NCBI GenBank assembly: GCA_003427395.1
Contig: BFEA01000628.1
Span: 796,859 to 823,299, forward strand
Source: Chara braunii
Taxonomy: Eukaryota; Streptophyta; Charophyceae; Charales; Characeae
DNA: 26,441 bases
Reading direction: 5' to 3'
Shown here: piece by piece, positions 8,144-17,516 of the stretch
Layout of the letters: each line of letters opens with the position of its first letter
How positions within the stretch are numbered: the first letter of the stretch is position 1
Made by a program: the position numbers and the translations under genes
Notes under the pieces: generated by a model
Database searches by the model: none
What the model was told of the DNA's origin: nothing
The model's input: the letters and a program-made list of their open reading frames with translations, nothing else

Positions 8144-8764
8144 TCAGTGGCTGTGAATGACCTCCCTTACCGTCCTATTCTTTGAGTTCACAATCCTAAC
8201 TTTCCTCTTCACATACGTGGCCACAGTATCGTCTCTTACACTAGTTTCGATCACCTGTTCGGTTGTCCTCCGTACTTCCGATTTCAAAATCTCGTTAGAA
8301 TAAGGATACTTCACCGTAACACGTCTCCTCATGCTAATCCCAGTCTTGCGTCGAATAGAGCGGTCGAGTGTAATCTTGAGTCTGTTTCTCGTTTCTTTGC
8401 ATGCAAACAAGCCAACTGTTCTGTAAAGTCCGACTAGTTTCTGCATTGAATAGCGGGTCAGAGTCGCTGTCGTTCTTGGTTTCTTCAGAAGTTGGTGGAG
8501 CACTGACTTGTGTCTTTCCGTGGTCGTAGTTGTTCGTCTGATCTTGTGAACAGTCATCACGCCTCCTTCCTGGCATACCTTCTTAGCTTCATGGAGTTCC
8601 ATAGTACGTCCATGCATGAGGATCGTCGACTTGCCATACCGTAAGCTCACCTTCTTCCAGTCGTCAACCCATTGCATTCCAGCATGGAACACCACCTTCA
8701 CAGGTTCGCTGCAACTGTCTTTGTTCTCCTCCAACCAGTTCACGAACGATGTACGCCGGATACC
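8144..8764 (-). pseudogene. Penelope-like element: linker between nuclease and RT
   Basis: About 206 codons, rich in Lys, Arg and Thr, ending at TGA 8144-8146. No catalytic motif is visible. It lies between the GIY-YIG and CxC segments in the expected order. The sequence is basic (KKPRTTATLTR, RRKTGISMRRR), consistent with nucleic-acid contact. A frameshift separates it from the nuclease segment upstream. Confidence 0.6.
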
Positions 8765-8799
8765 TCAAACTTCAAAACTCACTGTAGATGTTCCTCTCG

Positions 8800-8994
8800 T
8801 CAGACCACCACGCCCCTTGTGTTCGGGTTTCCTATCCTCCTTCTGGTCCTCACGCCTCTCTGTCCCCCAGTCCCGACAGTATTCAAACTGGGTGAAACAT
8901 TGTGAATTACATATTTCTCAAATTCGAAATCATCCCTCTCCACAGTGTGTCTGATTGGGATAATTACGAATTTATCCAGGCCAAATCTCCTCAT
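8800..8994 (-). pseudogene. GIY-YIG nuclease, C-terminal half (after frameshift)
   Basis: The continuation of the nuclease in another frame begins MRRFGLDKFVIIPI. It includes the conserved glutamate region FEFEKYVI (residues 23-30 here) and the ending PSLN, which matches the E...P-x-L-N close of the GIY-YIG fold. A single missing base near 8992 would explain the break from the upstream half. The tail (GGQRGVRTRRR) is basic. Confidence 0.75.
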
Positions 8995-9356
8995 CCATCT
9001 ATGAAGATGTGGAGATTTTCCCAGTCCTTCGCCTCATAGATGTGTTGCTTCCATCGTTGGATTATAGATTTGGACGTACATCCCACGTAGACGCGCTTGG
9101 CCCAAGGACTCGTGATGATGTAGGTAACACGAGAGTTGAGGTCTAATGTGTCATCATCCATCATCATAAAATCCAAATACTTGCTAATCCACCTAACTTC
9201 TCCCGTAAGGCCGAGGAGAATCATCGTCGTGCTGATCCTCCTTTCTAACGTCGTTACTCGCTCACCGGATACACCCTGCCCCCAGAGGGTAGACAGTGCA
9301 TCCATGCAGGATCTCAATGTCTTCCACAGTTCGCCGGCAGACGGGGGCACCGTCAA
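8991..9356 (-). pseudogene. GIY-YIG nuclease, N-terminal half
   Basis: About 121 codons. Residues 78-92 (VTYII...KRVYVG) are the GIY-YIG signature, reading TYI and VYVG, followed by T94, R101 and H105 in QRWKQH, the usual catalytic region. This nuclease would cut the target DNA to prime reverse transcription. Its position before the reverse transcriptase marks the permuted Penelope architecture. The frame is the same as 9357-10310, separated by one TGA at 9357-9359, so no internal start is needed. Confidence 0.82.
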
Positions 9357-10310
9357 TCAATCGGACGTGATGTCCATCTTCCTCGCTGGTGCCGAACGGA
9401 GTATAACCCGTGGGGTGGAAGCCTCGCGAGTCTTGCCTCTGGTGTTCACCGTCGTCCTCCCTGTCCCCGTCGTAGTAGCACCTGTCCTCTCTTCTTCCGG
9501 ATTCTCGCCAACGGCCGTTTTTCCTTTCTTGTTCGGCGTATCGAAGCATCCTTCATATGTTAGTTCAGTTTGCCTCTTGACCAGCTCCATTATCATATCC
9601 CCCTTCTTCGTGGACTTGATCCCTTGCTTCTCACACAGTGCTTGGAGTTGATGGACTTTCTTCGCTGAGTACTCCTGCATTACAGCCATGGAGTAGTCCA
9701 TAAAACCTTCGCGAGAGCAGCCAGCCGATATGCCTTTGTAACCACTTTCCAACAGAGTCCTTGGTTCATTGATTCCAGCATTCTCAGGAGACGTAGGTGT
9801 GGTCGATTTCTTGGAGCATTCCCCTCTCTCATAGGTCTTGATGGGAGCTCTCCTTAAATCATCGCCTATCTCGACGACAGTGTTCTGAGTTCTCCTAGCC
9901 TGTCTTCCTCGTGATGTCGACTTCTTAGACTTCGTCCTTTTTTTCTCTTGTCGAAGAAGTCTGATCACCCGTAGAGCTTCTTCCTCCGTATCGCTCAAAT
10001 CTTCGAAGTCGGAACTGCTGGTGTCGTCTGAATCTGAAGACGTGCTCATGTCTACCACCCGTTTGCTTGCTCTCCTCTTCGTGTTATGTCTCATTGCCTT
10101 CTTCTTCTTCGACTTGCCCTTCTTACTGATCTTGTCCTTAGGCGATATCTTTGGCGATATCTTGGATGAGATCTTCAGACTCACGTTCTTCACTACCATC
10201 TCTGTCTTCTCTCTCTCTCTCATCTTCTCAACTGCCTTCGCCTTCTCGGTAGCCTCCTCTTGCCGTTTACGCCACTTCTCTGCAATCTCGGCTTGTAACT
10301 GTAGATTCAT
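9357..10310 (-). pseudogene. Penelope-like element N-terminal region: coiled coil, basic/acidic stretch, SAP-like domain
   Basis: 317 codons. Residues 1-40 continue a Lys/Glu-rich coiled coil. About 45-85 is strongly basic (KKGKSKKKKAMRH), a likely nuclear localisation or RNA-binding stretch. About 88-112 is Ser/Asp/Glu-rich. Residues ~212-250 (SAKKVHQLQALCEKQG, then a Lys-rich turn and MIMELVKRQ) match the helix-turn-helix pattern of SAP domains, which bind DNA. The remaining tail is Gly/Thr/Arg-rich. It ends at TGA 9357-9359, directly before the GIY-YIG segment in the same frame. The SAP call is by pattern only. Confidence 0.65.
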
Positions 10311-10453
10311 CTCCTTGTTCTCTTGACAATATCCATCTCCCTTCTTCGCTCCTCCTCCTCCTTCAATCGTTTCTGTTCTTCCTCTCTTCTCTTCTTTCGT
10401 TCTTCCTCCTTCTCCTTCATCAGATCCCTGACAAAAACGTGGATATCATCCTC
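10307..10453 (-). pseudogene. Penelope-like element: coiled-coil segment
   Basis: About 48 codons in the frame of the zinc knuckle follow a TAA at 10454-10456. After EDDIHVFVRDLM they are almost entirely Lys, Glu and Arg (EEERKKRREEEQKRLKEEEE). The coiled coil continues in the 9357-10310 frame after a frameshift at about 10320-10340. It probably mediates multimerisation. Confidence 0.55.
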
Positions 10454-10591
10454 TTATTGAACTAGGCGACCCCACTTGGACCAACAGTCTCGAGCAAAAT
10501 GGCCAGGCTTACCACACTCGTTATATTGTCGTCCTCCCCCATTCCGATAGTTCCCTTCGTTCTCGTTATTTCCACCACCGTTATTATTCAT
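10454..10591 (-). pseudogene. Zinc-knuckle segment at the start of the Penelope-like ORF
   Basis: ATG at 10591, 45 codons, TAA. An Asn/Gly-rich leader precedes YNECGKPGHFARDC, a CCHC retroviral-type knuckle (C-x2-C-x4-H-x4-C) whose first Cys is Tyr (TAT, one base from TGT). Such knuckles bind RNA. The TAA is followed in frame by the coiled-coil stretch, so this is likely the true N-terminus of a longer protein rather than a separate gene. The altered Cys would weaken zinc binding. Confidence 0.75.
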
Positions 10592-10860
10592 GTTTAACAT
10601 ATCTATTAATACTAACTCTCTTTCTACGAAACCGTAACGTTCAGTCCTATCCAGAACCAGTCGAATCAGCGCTCTATGGTAATGCAGTTAAATCAAAAGC
10701 GGTCGTATACACCGAAAACATCTAACGTAGGATGCTAATCTGAGGAACCAAATCAGAGAACCTAGATCGAGAACTAGGACAGATAACTCGTAAGAAAGAG
10801 TACTCTAAGAGTACTCTAAATCAGAGTTCTAGCACAACCACTGTTAAGTCTATAATACTC
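10592..10860 (-). other. Leader between pseudo-LTR and first ATG
   Basis: 269 bp without an ORF. It contains short direct repeats such as AGAGTACTCTAA at about 10796-10819. It presumably forms the 5' untranslated part of the element transcript. Confidence 0.5.
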
Positions 10861-11915
10861 CGGCAACAGTCTGGACGGAAAAATCACAGTAGCAGGGATA
10901 CAGAGATGCACACTTAGAAAATGCATTCAAAAGCATTGAACAAACCCGGAAGACGGGTTCAACCTTCAAAACTTCAAAAACCATTCTCACTTCACCCAGC
11001 TCGCTCCCAAAGCCACCATAGCAAAGTTCCCCAAAACGACATAGTAGATCCCTCGACCGGTTTCGTCCGTCCACTACGGACTCATCAGGAAGGTGCGCCC
11101 GAAACGCTTTGGTCGTAGAAAGGAGGCCCGTGCCTTGCCTGCTATCGGATATATAGTATCTTCATGTACTCGTAACTACGGACTATCGAGTGAAAGTTCC
11201 CGTTCGGAAGAGGTCCGAACACCATACGGGACGAGGAATCTAGAGTAAGAGCGGGAAACCTCACAACAAAACAAAACAAGATCCTATAGTTTAAAACCAG
11301 CTCCGAGAGTACATAGTCGGTAACCAGTCTAGGTACTTAAAATTCAGACTAGGTCCCGAAAAGTCGGATCTTACTGTAGCATCGACACAAACCGAAATGT
11401 CAGTTCTTACTGTAAAATCGAGAATAAAATCGAAAATAAAATAAAACAAACAAAACAAATATTGGTGGGCCTAATAACTTATAAAGGCACAAGTAAGACC
11501 CGCCAACTATCAGAATCCGAAAAACACAAAATGAATAAATCAAATAAAATACTAAAAACTCTTCGGCCCAAGTAATGATAAAGCAATAATAATAGCACAA
11601 ACACACAACCTGCGAAAATAAGGTCCGATACTGACACGTGCAAGCATACGAAGTCCCATGAGAGTTCACGAGTTCCCGAGTTTCGGTCCTAACAACTGAA
11701 GTGACCGGTGTCCGTAGGTCCAACTCCTATACGGTCACAGTCTGTCGCAAAGTTGTCATGTGGATTGCACCCGACCCTCCTCGGCAGTTCCAGTGTCAGA
11801 GATCCGCCGATCGAGGCTCGATCGTCATCCTGCCCTCTTTTTCTTCAAAGTGAGCCGGAGAACTGCCCAAAGAAAACTTAGTGCATGGTCCTTCATTATC
11901 CTTCGTTATCCTGAC
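10861..11915 (-). repeat. Pseudo-LTR at the element's 5' end
   Basis: A direct copy of 5151-6195 with a 10-bp duplication near its end (ATTATCCTTC repeated at about 11895-11910). It contains the hammerhead ribozyme at 11050-11093. It is followed immediately by the target duplication. The promoter is expected to lie here, but no specific motif was identified. Confidence 0.9.
11050..11093 (-). ncRNA. Type I hammerhead ribozyme (5' pseudo-LTR copy, intact core)
   Basis: Reading the minus strand: stem I CCUUC (11093-11089), CUGAUGA (11088-11082), stem II GUCCGU paired with ACGGAC closing an AGUGG loop (11081-11065), GAAA (11064-11061, its last A opening stem III), minimal stem III ACC/GGU, cleavage after C at 11055, then GAGGG (11054-11050) completing stem I with one G-U pair. 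Every invariant core base is present. The very short stem III suggests that it may work best as a dimer, as reported for Penelope hammerheads. Confidence 0.92.
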
Positions 11916-11961
11916 TAATCGATTAATCGGTTGATCAACTCATCAAACCTTCTGATGTAGA
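11914..11961. repeat. Target site duplication, right copy (48 bp)
   Basis: Pairs with 5092-5139 (45 of 48 identical) and overlaps the last 2 bp of the pseudo-LTR as aligned. The following bases continue the target repeat (TAATTATCCCTTCTTCC), matching 15666-15685. Confidence 0.85.
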
Positions 11962-12751
11962 TAAATGCATAATTATCCCTTCTTCCCTACCTTAAGGCAC
12001 TTCAATGATGCACTCTTGCGCAAGTAATTCTATAGAATATCATATTCAACAATTCACGACCAAAGGATGTGGGATTGCCCCGTGGCAAAATAGTACAATT
12101 TTCGGTAACTGCACTAGACTCGGACTCTTGGGTCCGCCACGTGGTACATTGTCGAAGAGCAGCAAGAGTGACTTATTAGGAAAGTGCGGAATATATGAAA
12201 ATGATGATGAGGTTGGGAGGAGTAAGAGACTAGCAGATATGACCATATGGATGCTACGAGGTGATGAAAAAAAAAAAAAAAATCTTAAGAAAACGATTAC
12301 GAATTCTTGATTTTTTCACTAAGCTTCACGCTCGGCGATGGATTGGGAAGCAATAGTTGCGTTTAGGAATGAGTGAATTAACAAGGTATTGAGAGAGGTG
12401 ATTCCTTCCACAACTCAGACGAAAGGTCAATCAATCATCTAATCCGCCGATCAATCATTTAATCGACCGATCAACTGTTTAATCGGCCAATCAGTCGATG
12501 AATTGATTAATCGGCTGATGAATTGATTAATCGACCGATCAATCGATTAATCGGCCGATCAATCGACTAAATCATTTCTTAATACAATACAATGATATAC
12601 TATCTCATCTATCAGTCTTTGCAAGTGTTTTACATAACATTATGTTTCAGCAAGACACTTCTAGCAAACATCGAACATCCACCTGGCCTTTTCTCGACCA
12701 ATCAATTGATTATTGTCCGTTCAGTTAGCCAANNAATTNACTNANNAAANN

Positions 12752-12786
<35 letters not shown>

Positions 12787-13080
12787 CGAGAGGAGGAGGA
12801 AAGGTCGATCAATCGATTTATCGGTCGATCATTCGTTTAATTGATAGATCAATCGATTGATCGNCCGATCNACCATTCAATTGATTAATCGGTCGATCAA
12901 TCGATTAATATTCCTTCTTCCCTACCCTAAGCCACTTCAATGATATACTCTCACATTTTATGCAAAGCGTTTCTACACTAACTCCCTCCGCTCACTCAAA
13001 AAAAAAAAAAAAAAAAAAAAGGAAAGAAAGGAAAAATAATAAAAAAACAAAGATTGGGATAATAAATCAATCAATCAATA
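11962..13080. repeat. Repeat unit U1 (second copy at 15650-16860)
   Basis: Shares, in order with 15650-16860: an AATTATCCCTTCTTCC block, GGGATTGCC.CGTGGCAAAA, an A-run, GATTCCTTCCACA..C, TCGATTAATCGG arrays, CCCTACCCTAAG and GGAAAAATAATAAAAA. Small ORFs (12005-12310) are conserved only as part of the repeat. Scattered Ns and a long A-run at 12733-12785 mark poor assembly. No gene recognised. Confidence 0.75.
12420..12910. repeat. Degenerate TCGATTAATCGGCCGATCAA array (U1)
   Basis: Short imperfect tandem units combining ATCGATTAAT and CGGCCGATCAA occupy 12425-12570 and 12800-12910, interrupted by unique sequence and an A-run. Confidence 0.75.
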
Positions 13081-13203
13081 ACCATGCAGTTGATCAATCG
13101 ATCAAACGATTCAACAAATCAATCATTTAACCATCCTATCAAGCAATCTATCATCCCATTAAACATTTTACGACTCTTCAATCATTCGATTGATCAATCA
13201 ACC

Positions 13204-13524
13204 TGTGTAGCACACCGAATATGTTCGGAGCTTTTTCGAATCACCGGATATGTTCGGGTATTTGGCCAAGCATACTAAAAAAAAACCAATGTTTTTTTTT
13301 TTTTTTAACTAAAGGTTGGTTATGAATTTGAGCATAACTCCAAGGCAAAAGTTGTTTGTATTATTATTTTACACAACATATATTGTTTTTACATTTTTTG
13401 GAGAACGTTTTGTTTTTTTTTTATAAATATTTTTATGTTCGCGTTCGGAGAGTCTAGACGCTCGTTCTCGTTCGGTTTCGAACATTCGGGTTCGATCACC
13501 GAACCCGAACACAATGCTACACAC
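13204..13524. mobile_element. Foldback MITE with TGTGTAGCA ends, left copy
   Basis: It begins TGTGTAGCACACCGAATATG and ends with the inverted TIR (…GCTACACA). Both ends carry CGAA.ATGTTCGG-type motifs. CAATCAACC occurs directly before (13195-13203) and after (13525-13533), a possible 9-bp target duplication as in Mutator-like elements, though the flanks are CAATCA-rich. A related copy is at 25894-26265. Confidence 0.6.
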
Positions 13525-14261
13525 CAATCAACCAACAGGCCGATTGTTCAAACAAGCAATCAATCAACCACCACAACATACAATCGATTGACAAACCCAT
13601 CAATCAGTTTCCAACCGATTAATCATTTAGCAGAACGACTATCAACAGACCAATCGACATACAGATCCGGCGATTGTCCATCTAACAATCAACCTATCAG
13701 TCAACCTTCGACCGATGTACCAATCAAATGATCAAATAAACTAATCAATCAATATATCAATCAAATCGATCAAACCATCGACCAATCGACTGATGAATTA
13801 TACAAAACTGTTGTTTTTTTCTTCAATAAGTTTTTCAACCAGTTGGTTAAGGAGTGAATCACTTATCATAAGTGTATTCGCCCTCACTTACGAATCAGTA
13901 ATTGATTGACTATTTGAATTTTGGAACATTTATTTTTTTAGCACAGTTCTTTACCAACCTCTTGAATTGTTCAATTACAACATAGGCTTCGTGAACCCCG
14001 CCCCCCCCAAAAAAAATGTTGGGTTTAAACGACATTTATTTAGGATTCTAAGAGTACAGTTTTTATGCCTTCTACAAGAGCAAGATTTTTTGCAAAGTAA
14101 AACAAAAACTAAAAAAAAAATAAAAAAATATTTTTGAGAACCACTGGAAGTGGCGAAGAAAAAAGAAAAATTTTGTACTGTAAATCATTACTAGGCGGAG
14201 CATCGTATATTTATAAATTAAAATATCCATATTTTATTTAAAAGATCATGTGCATAGTCCT
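13525..14261. other. CAATCA-rich then AT-rich stretch
   Basis: Degenerate CAATCA/GATCAA repeats to about 13800, then AT-rich DNA with homopolymers. I see no gene. It is absent from the opposite arm of the inverted repeat. Confidence 0.5.
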
Positions 14262-14560
14262 CTAAGTTGTGTATCACGACGAACATATTCGAAGGTTTAA
14301 CGAACGTGCGAAGTTGCAAACGTGTTATCTTGTTTGTTAATAGTACTTAATACGTTCGTCATAACATATTCTTCCATTTGTGGGCAAACATTTTTTTTTT
14401 TAAATGTTATTTTTAATTTTTTTTTTTTGATTTTTTTTTTTTAACTTGTGTTTGACTAAGAATTTGAAGATGTCTTTAAAACGAAAGTTTTTGTGTTATT
14501 ATTTTACTTAACATATATTTTTTAACAAAGATTTTATTGTTAACTTTAAAATTGCTTTAT
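14262..14560. repeat. Diverged partial copy of the foldback MITE
   Basis: It opens TGTGTATCACGACGAACATA, like the TIR of 13204-13524. It then repeats the later T-rich, ACTAAGAATTTGAAGA...GTGTTATTATTTTAC...AACATATATT order seen at 13310-13390. A matching right end is not clear. Confidence 0.45.
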
Positions 14561-14904
14561 AAATTCAGCCAAACTGTTTTTTTACAACTTTCGAGTTTGT
14601 TTTATTGGAGCTCTGTTTTTCTGCAAGTCCATTGGGAATGACTTATAATCCTATAACACGATTTTTACAATCAAAAGTTTTCCTCCACATCTTGAGGATC
14701 TCTCGACTGTTTTTTTGATTTTTTGCCACGTCTGTCGGAAAGTGGTCGAAAATGTGTTTTTTATTTTATCAGAAATCGAAGGTTGACTTTGACTTTTTTA
14801 CTTTTATACAAAATGTTGGATTTTTTGGTTTTGTTGGGTTTCTATGAATACTGTGTTTTAATCAGACCATATTATGCATGCATTTCCCCAGTTATCCAAG
14901 CAAT
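14561..14904. other. AT-rich stretch, no feature seen
   Basis: T-rich sequence with a 62-codon ORF (14723-14911) of no recognisable character. It is not present in the opposite arm. Confidence 0.4.
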
Positions 14905-15650
14905 AGATTGATTGATGAATCAATCGATCGGCTAATTAATTGATAATTAACCATGCCATCAATCGGCTGATCAATCGACTAATCAATGATCAATTGTTTA
15001 TATGTCGATCAATTTATCGATCGATTTATAGATCGATCAATGTTCTATTCGGTCGATCAATAGGTTACTTGACTGATTAATCGTTTAATTGGTCGATTAA
15101 TTGATTTATCGGTCGATTGATCGTTATTCAGCTGATTAGTTGATCAATCAACCGATTAATCATTTAAACGGCTGATCCATCGATTGATCGATCGTTTAAT
15201 CAATCGACCGATTGACTAATTAATTGATAGTCGATATTTCGATCAATCGATCAATCGATTATTCGGTCGATCAACTCTTCAAGAAAACTTTAGTTTATCA
15301 TTTCCCCCCTACATCTATCAGTCTTTGCGCAAATATTTTCTGCGTAACATCATGTCTAACAAACTGCTTCTGCCAAACGTCGAACATCCATCTTGACTTT
15401 TAGTTGACCGATCTATCGATTATCAGTCGATCAATCGATTAATCGGCTAATCAATTATCCACTGGGCTGATAAATCGATTAATTGACCTATCGACCGATC
15501 AATCGATTAATTGGCTAGTCAATCGTTTATTCAGTCGATTTCTCGATTAATTGGTTGATCAATCGACCGATCAATAAATTAATCGGCCAATCAATCAATC
15601 GATTGATCGACTAACTGATTAATCGACCAATCAACTCATTAAACCATTTT
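14905..15650. repeat. Degenerate TCGATTAATCGG array, longest block
   Basis: Nearly continuous imperfect units of ATCGATTAATCGG, TCGATCAATCGA and CGACCGATCAAT at 14905-15290 and 15405-15650, split by a unique ~110-bp segment. The motifs are mostly nested palindromes. The Penelope-like element inserted into this repeat type. Confidence 0.75.
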
Positions 15651-16860
15651 ACCAAGATAAAAGTATAATTATCCCTTCTTCCATACCTTTAGGCACTTCA
15701 ATGATGCAATCTCACATCCATCAGTTTTGCGTAAGTAATTCCATAAAATATCATGATCAGCAAGCCGCAGCCAAGGGGTGTGGGATTGCCACGTGGCAAA
15801 ATAGTGGAGTTTTCACTAATGCACTGAATTCTTGGGTCCGCGCTTGTGGCACATTGACGAAGAACACTAGGAGTTACTCATTATAAAAGTAACAATTGTA
15901 TTACTACGACGATAAGTTGAGAGGAGTAAGAGACTGATGGATGACCACATGGGATAATGCTAGCGTTAGTGAGAAGGAGAGGATAAAAAAAAAAAAAAAA
16001 AAAAAAAAAATTTAAGAAAATGCTTACAGATTCTGAGATCCAGTGCAGAAGAGTAGTGGACAGCATAGCGGCAGTCCTGGTGGGGAGCTGGAAAAAAGGA
16101 TATCCGANNNNNNNNNNNNNNNNNNNNNNNAAAAAAAAAAAAAAAAAAAAAAAAAATTTAAGAAAATGCTTACAGATTCTGAGATTATTTCACCAAGTTC
16201 ACTCTAAGCGTTGGATTTGGGAAGTAATTTTTGCGCTTAGGGATGGGCGAGTTAACAAGGTACTTAAAGGGTGATTCCTTCCACACTCCAACGAAAGGCC
16301 GATCAATCACTTAAATCCGCCAATTAGTAGTTTAATGGGTCAATCAATCGATTAATCGACCAATCGATTAATGAGCCGATCATTCGATTAATTGGCCGAT
16401 CAATAAATTAAATCCCTTCTTAATGCAATACAATAATATACTCTCACATCCATAAAGTGTTTTTGTAGAATATCATGTTCATCAAGCCGCTTCCGCAAAA
16501 CGTCGAACAATCTACCTGACCTTTAGTTGACCTATCAATCGATTATCACCAATCACTTAGTCGATTAATCGGTTGATTAAAGCAAAAAAAAAAACAAAAA
16601 AAAAAAAAGAAAGAGGGAAGGGAAAAAGGTCGATCATTCGATTTATCAACCAATCAATCGTTTAATTGACCAATCAATCAATCAGTCGATCAATCGATTG
16701 ATATCCCTTCTTCCCTACCCTAAGAAACTTCAACGATATACTCTCACACCTAACAGTATTTGCGCAAGGATTTCTACCTTAACTCCTTCTACTTAAAAAA
16801 AAAAGGGGGAAGGGCGGGGGGAGAAGGGAGGGAGAAAGAAGGAAAAATAATAAAAAATGA
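15650..16860. repeat. Repeat unit U2, copy of U1
   Basis: Aligned with 11962-13080 by the blocks listed there. Positions 15890-16860 also match the reverse complement of 25140-25890. It contains the palindrome TTGCCACGTGGCAA at 15786-15799 and a 23-N gap at 16108-16130. The ORF at 15701-15886 shares KGCGIA.WQNS with the one in U1, which I read as repeat conservation rather than proof of coding. Confidence 0.7.
16011..16185. other. Gap-flanking duplication, probable assembly artefact
   Basis: A 29-bp sequence (AGAAAATGCTTACAGATTCT core) occurs at 16011-16039 and 16157-16185, each after a long A-run, on either side of the 23-N gap. The opposite arm has one copy and no equivalent of 16040-16107. 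Confidence 0.7.
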
Positions 16861-17516
16861 AAGAAGACAGCAAATGGAAACAAGAAAAATACCTTTTACT
16901 CAGATTGCGACATGTGCATGACAACTACATTTGATTCCCCCAAATTCATCTTCATCAAAATAATTACGAAGGTAAAAAAAAAGGGATAGAAAACGACAAG
17001 GAGAAAAGGAGAGACGCAAAAGAGGAAGAAAATAAGAAGAAGTGAAAACGGAAAGGAACGGGCAACTAACAAGGGAAATAACAACTCTAGGAAGGCAAAT
17101 GAAGGATAAGCGATATCGGAAAGGCGAGAGCTAAGGCTCACTCAAAAAATTAAAGGAGTTCTCGTTACAAATTGCTTCTAAAAATTTCACAAGACAACCC
17201 TTTCCTCCCAAACTCTTTCCTTAACTTCTTTAACGAATGCAATTATTATTAAAAAAAAAAATAGAACGGAAGAAAGGAGGGCAAGAGTCAAGAAGGCGGG
17301 AGAAGGGAGCAAGAGCTTAAGGAAAGAGGCAGCCTTCACAAAGGGTTGAAGTACATAGATAACGTTTTAAGCAAGCAGGGTAGTAAGAAACGCAGGTATC
17401 GTAAGGGAATCAAACAAATAAAATAATTAGTGAAAGACAAGGAAGACAACAAGGTATGAAGGACAATATCACCATCACTAAACTCGTTGGGTAATTTTTT
17501 GCTTGCAGGACTTACA
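16861..17516 (+). other. 5' non-coding region of left DIRS-like copy
   Basis: Purine-rich sequence aligned with the reverse complement of 24472-25135, including ACAAAGGGTTGAAGTACATA. No gene is seen. It ends in TTGCTTGCAG just before the ATG at 17517, resembling a splice acceptor. I see no terminal inverted repeat of the kind that bounds complete DIRS elements. Confidence 0.45.

Larger units (their letters stand above)
5140..11913 (-). mobile_element. Penelope-like retroelement with N-terminal GIY-YIG, near full length, decayed
   Basis: A 6.8-kb element reading right to left. It has two direct ~1.05-kb pseudo-LTRs (10861-11915 and 5151-6195), each with a hammerhead ribozyme, a 48-bp target duplication, and one long decayed coding region between about 10591 and 6115. 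The order zinc knuckle, coiled coil, SAP-like, GIY-YIG nuclease, CxC block, reverse transcriptase is visible. Canonical Penelope elements carry GIY-YIG after the reverse transcriptase. A permuted clade with an N-terminal nuclease (Chlamys/Naiad type) is known from the green lineage, protists and animals, and this copy fits it. Stops and frameshifts break the ORF, and a plastid-derived insert sits at about 7441-7815. The short 5140-5150 extension beyond the left pseudo-LTR is an expected Penelope feature. Confidence 0.88.

Noticed and set aside
8334-9549. Alternative-frame ORFs over the nuclease and linker (8334-8576, 9262-9549, 9136-9651)
   Set aside because: They overlap frames that carry recognised motifs and show none themselves.
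6115-10591. Alternative genetic code with TGA as sense
   Set aside because: TAA and TAG also interrupt the frame, along with frameshifts, so ordinary decay explains the stops.
5151-11915. LTR retrotransposon, because of the two direct terminal repeats
   Set aside because: The reverse transcriptase is Penelope-type, there is a GIY-YIG nuclease and no protease or integrase, and the repeats carry hammerheads as pseudo-LTRs do.
12005-12310. Protein gene conserved between U1 and U2 (also 15701-15886)
   Set aside because: The similarity continues outside the frame, and the U2 version is shorter with different ends, so repeat homology suffices.
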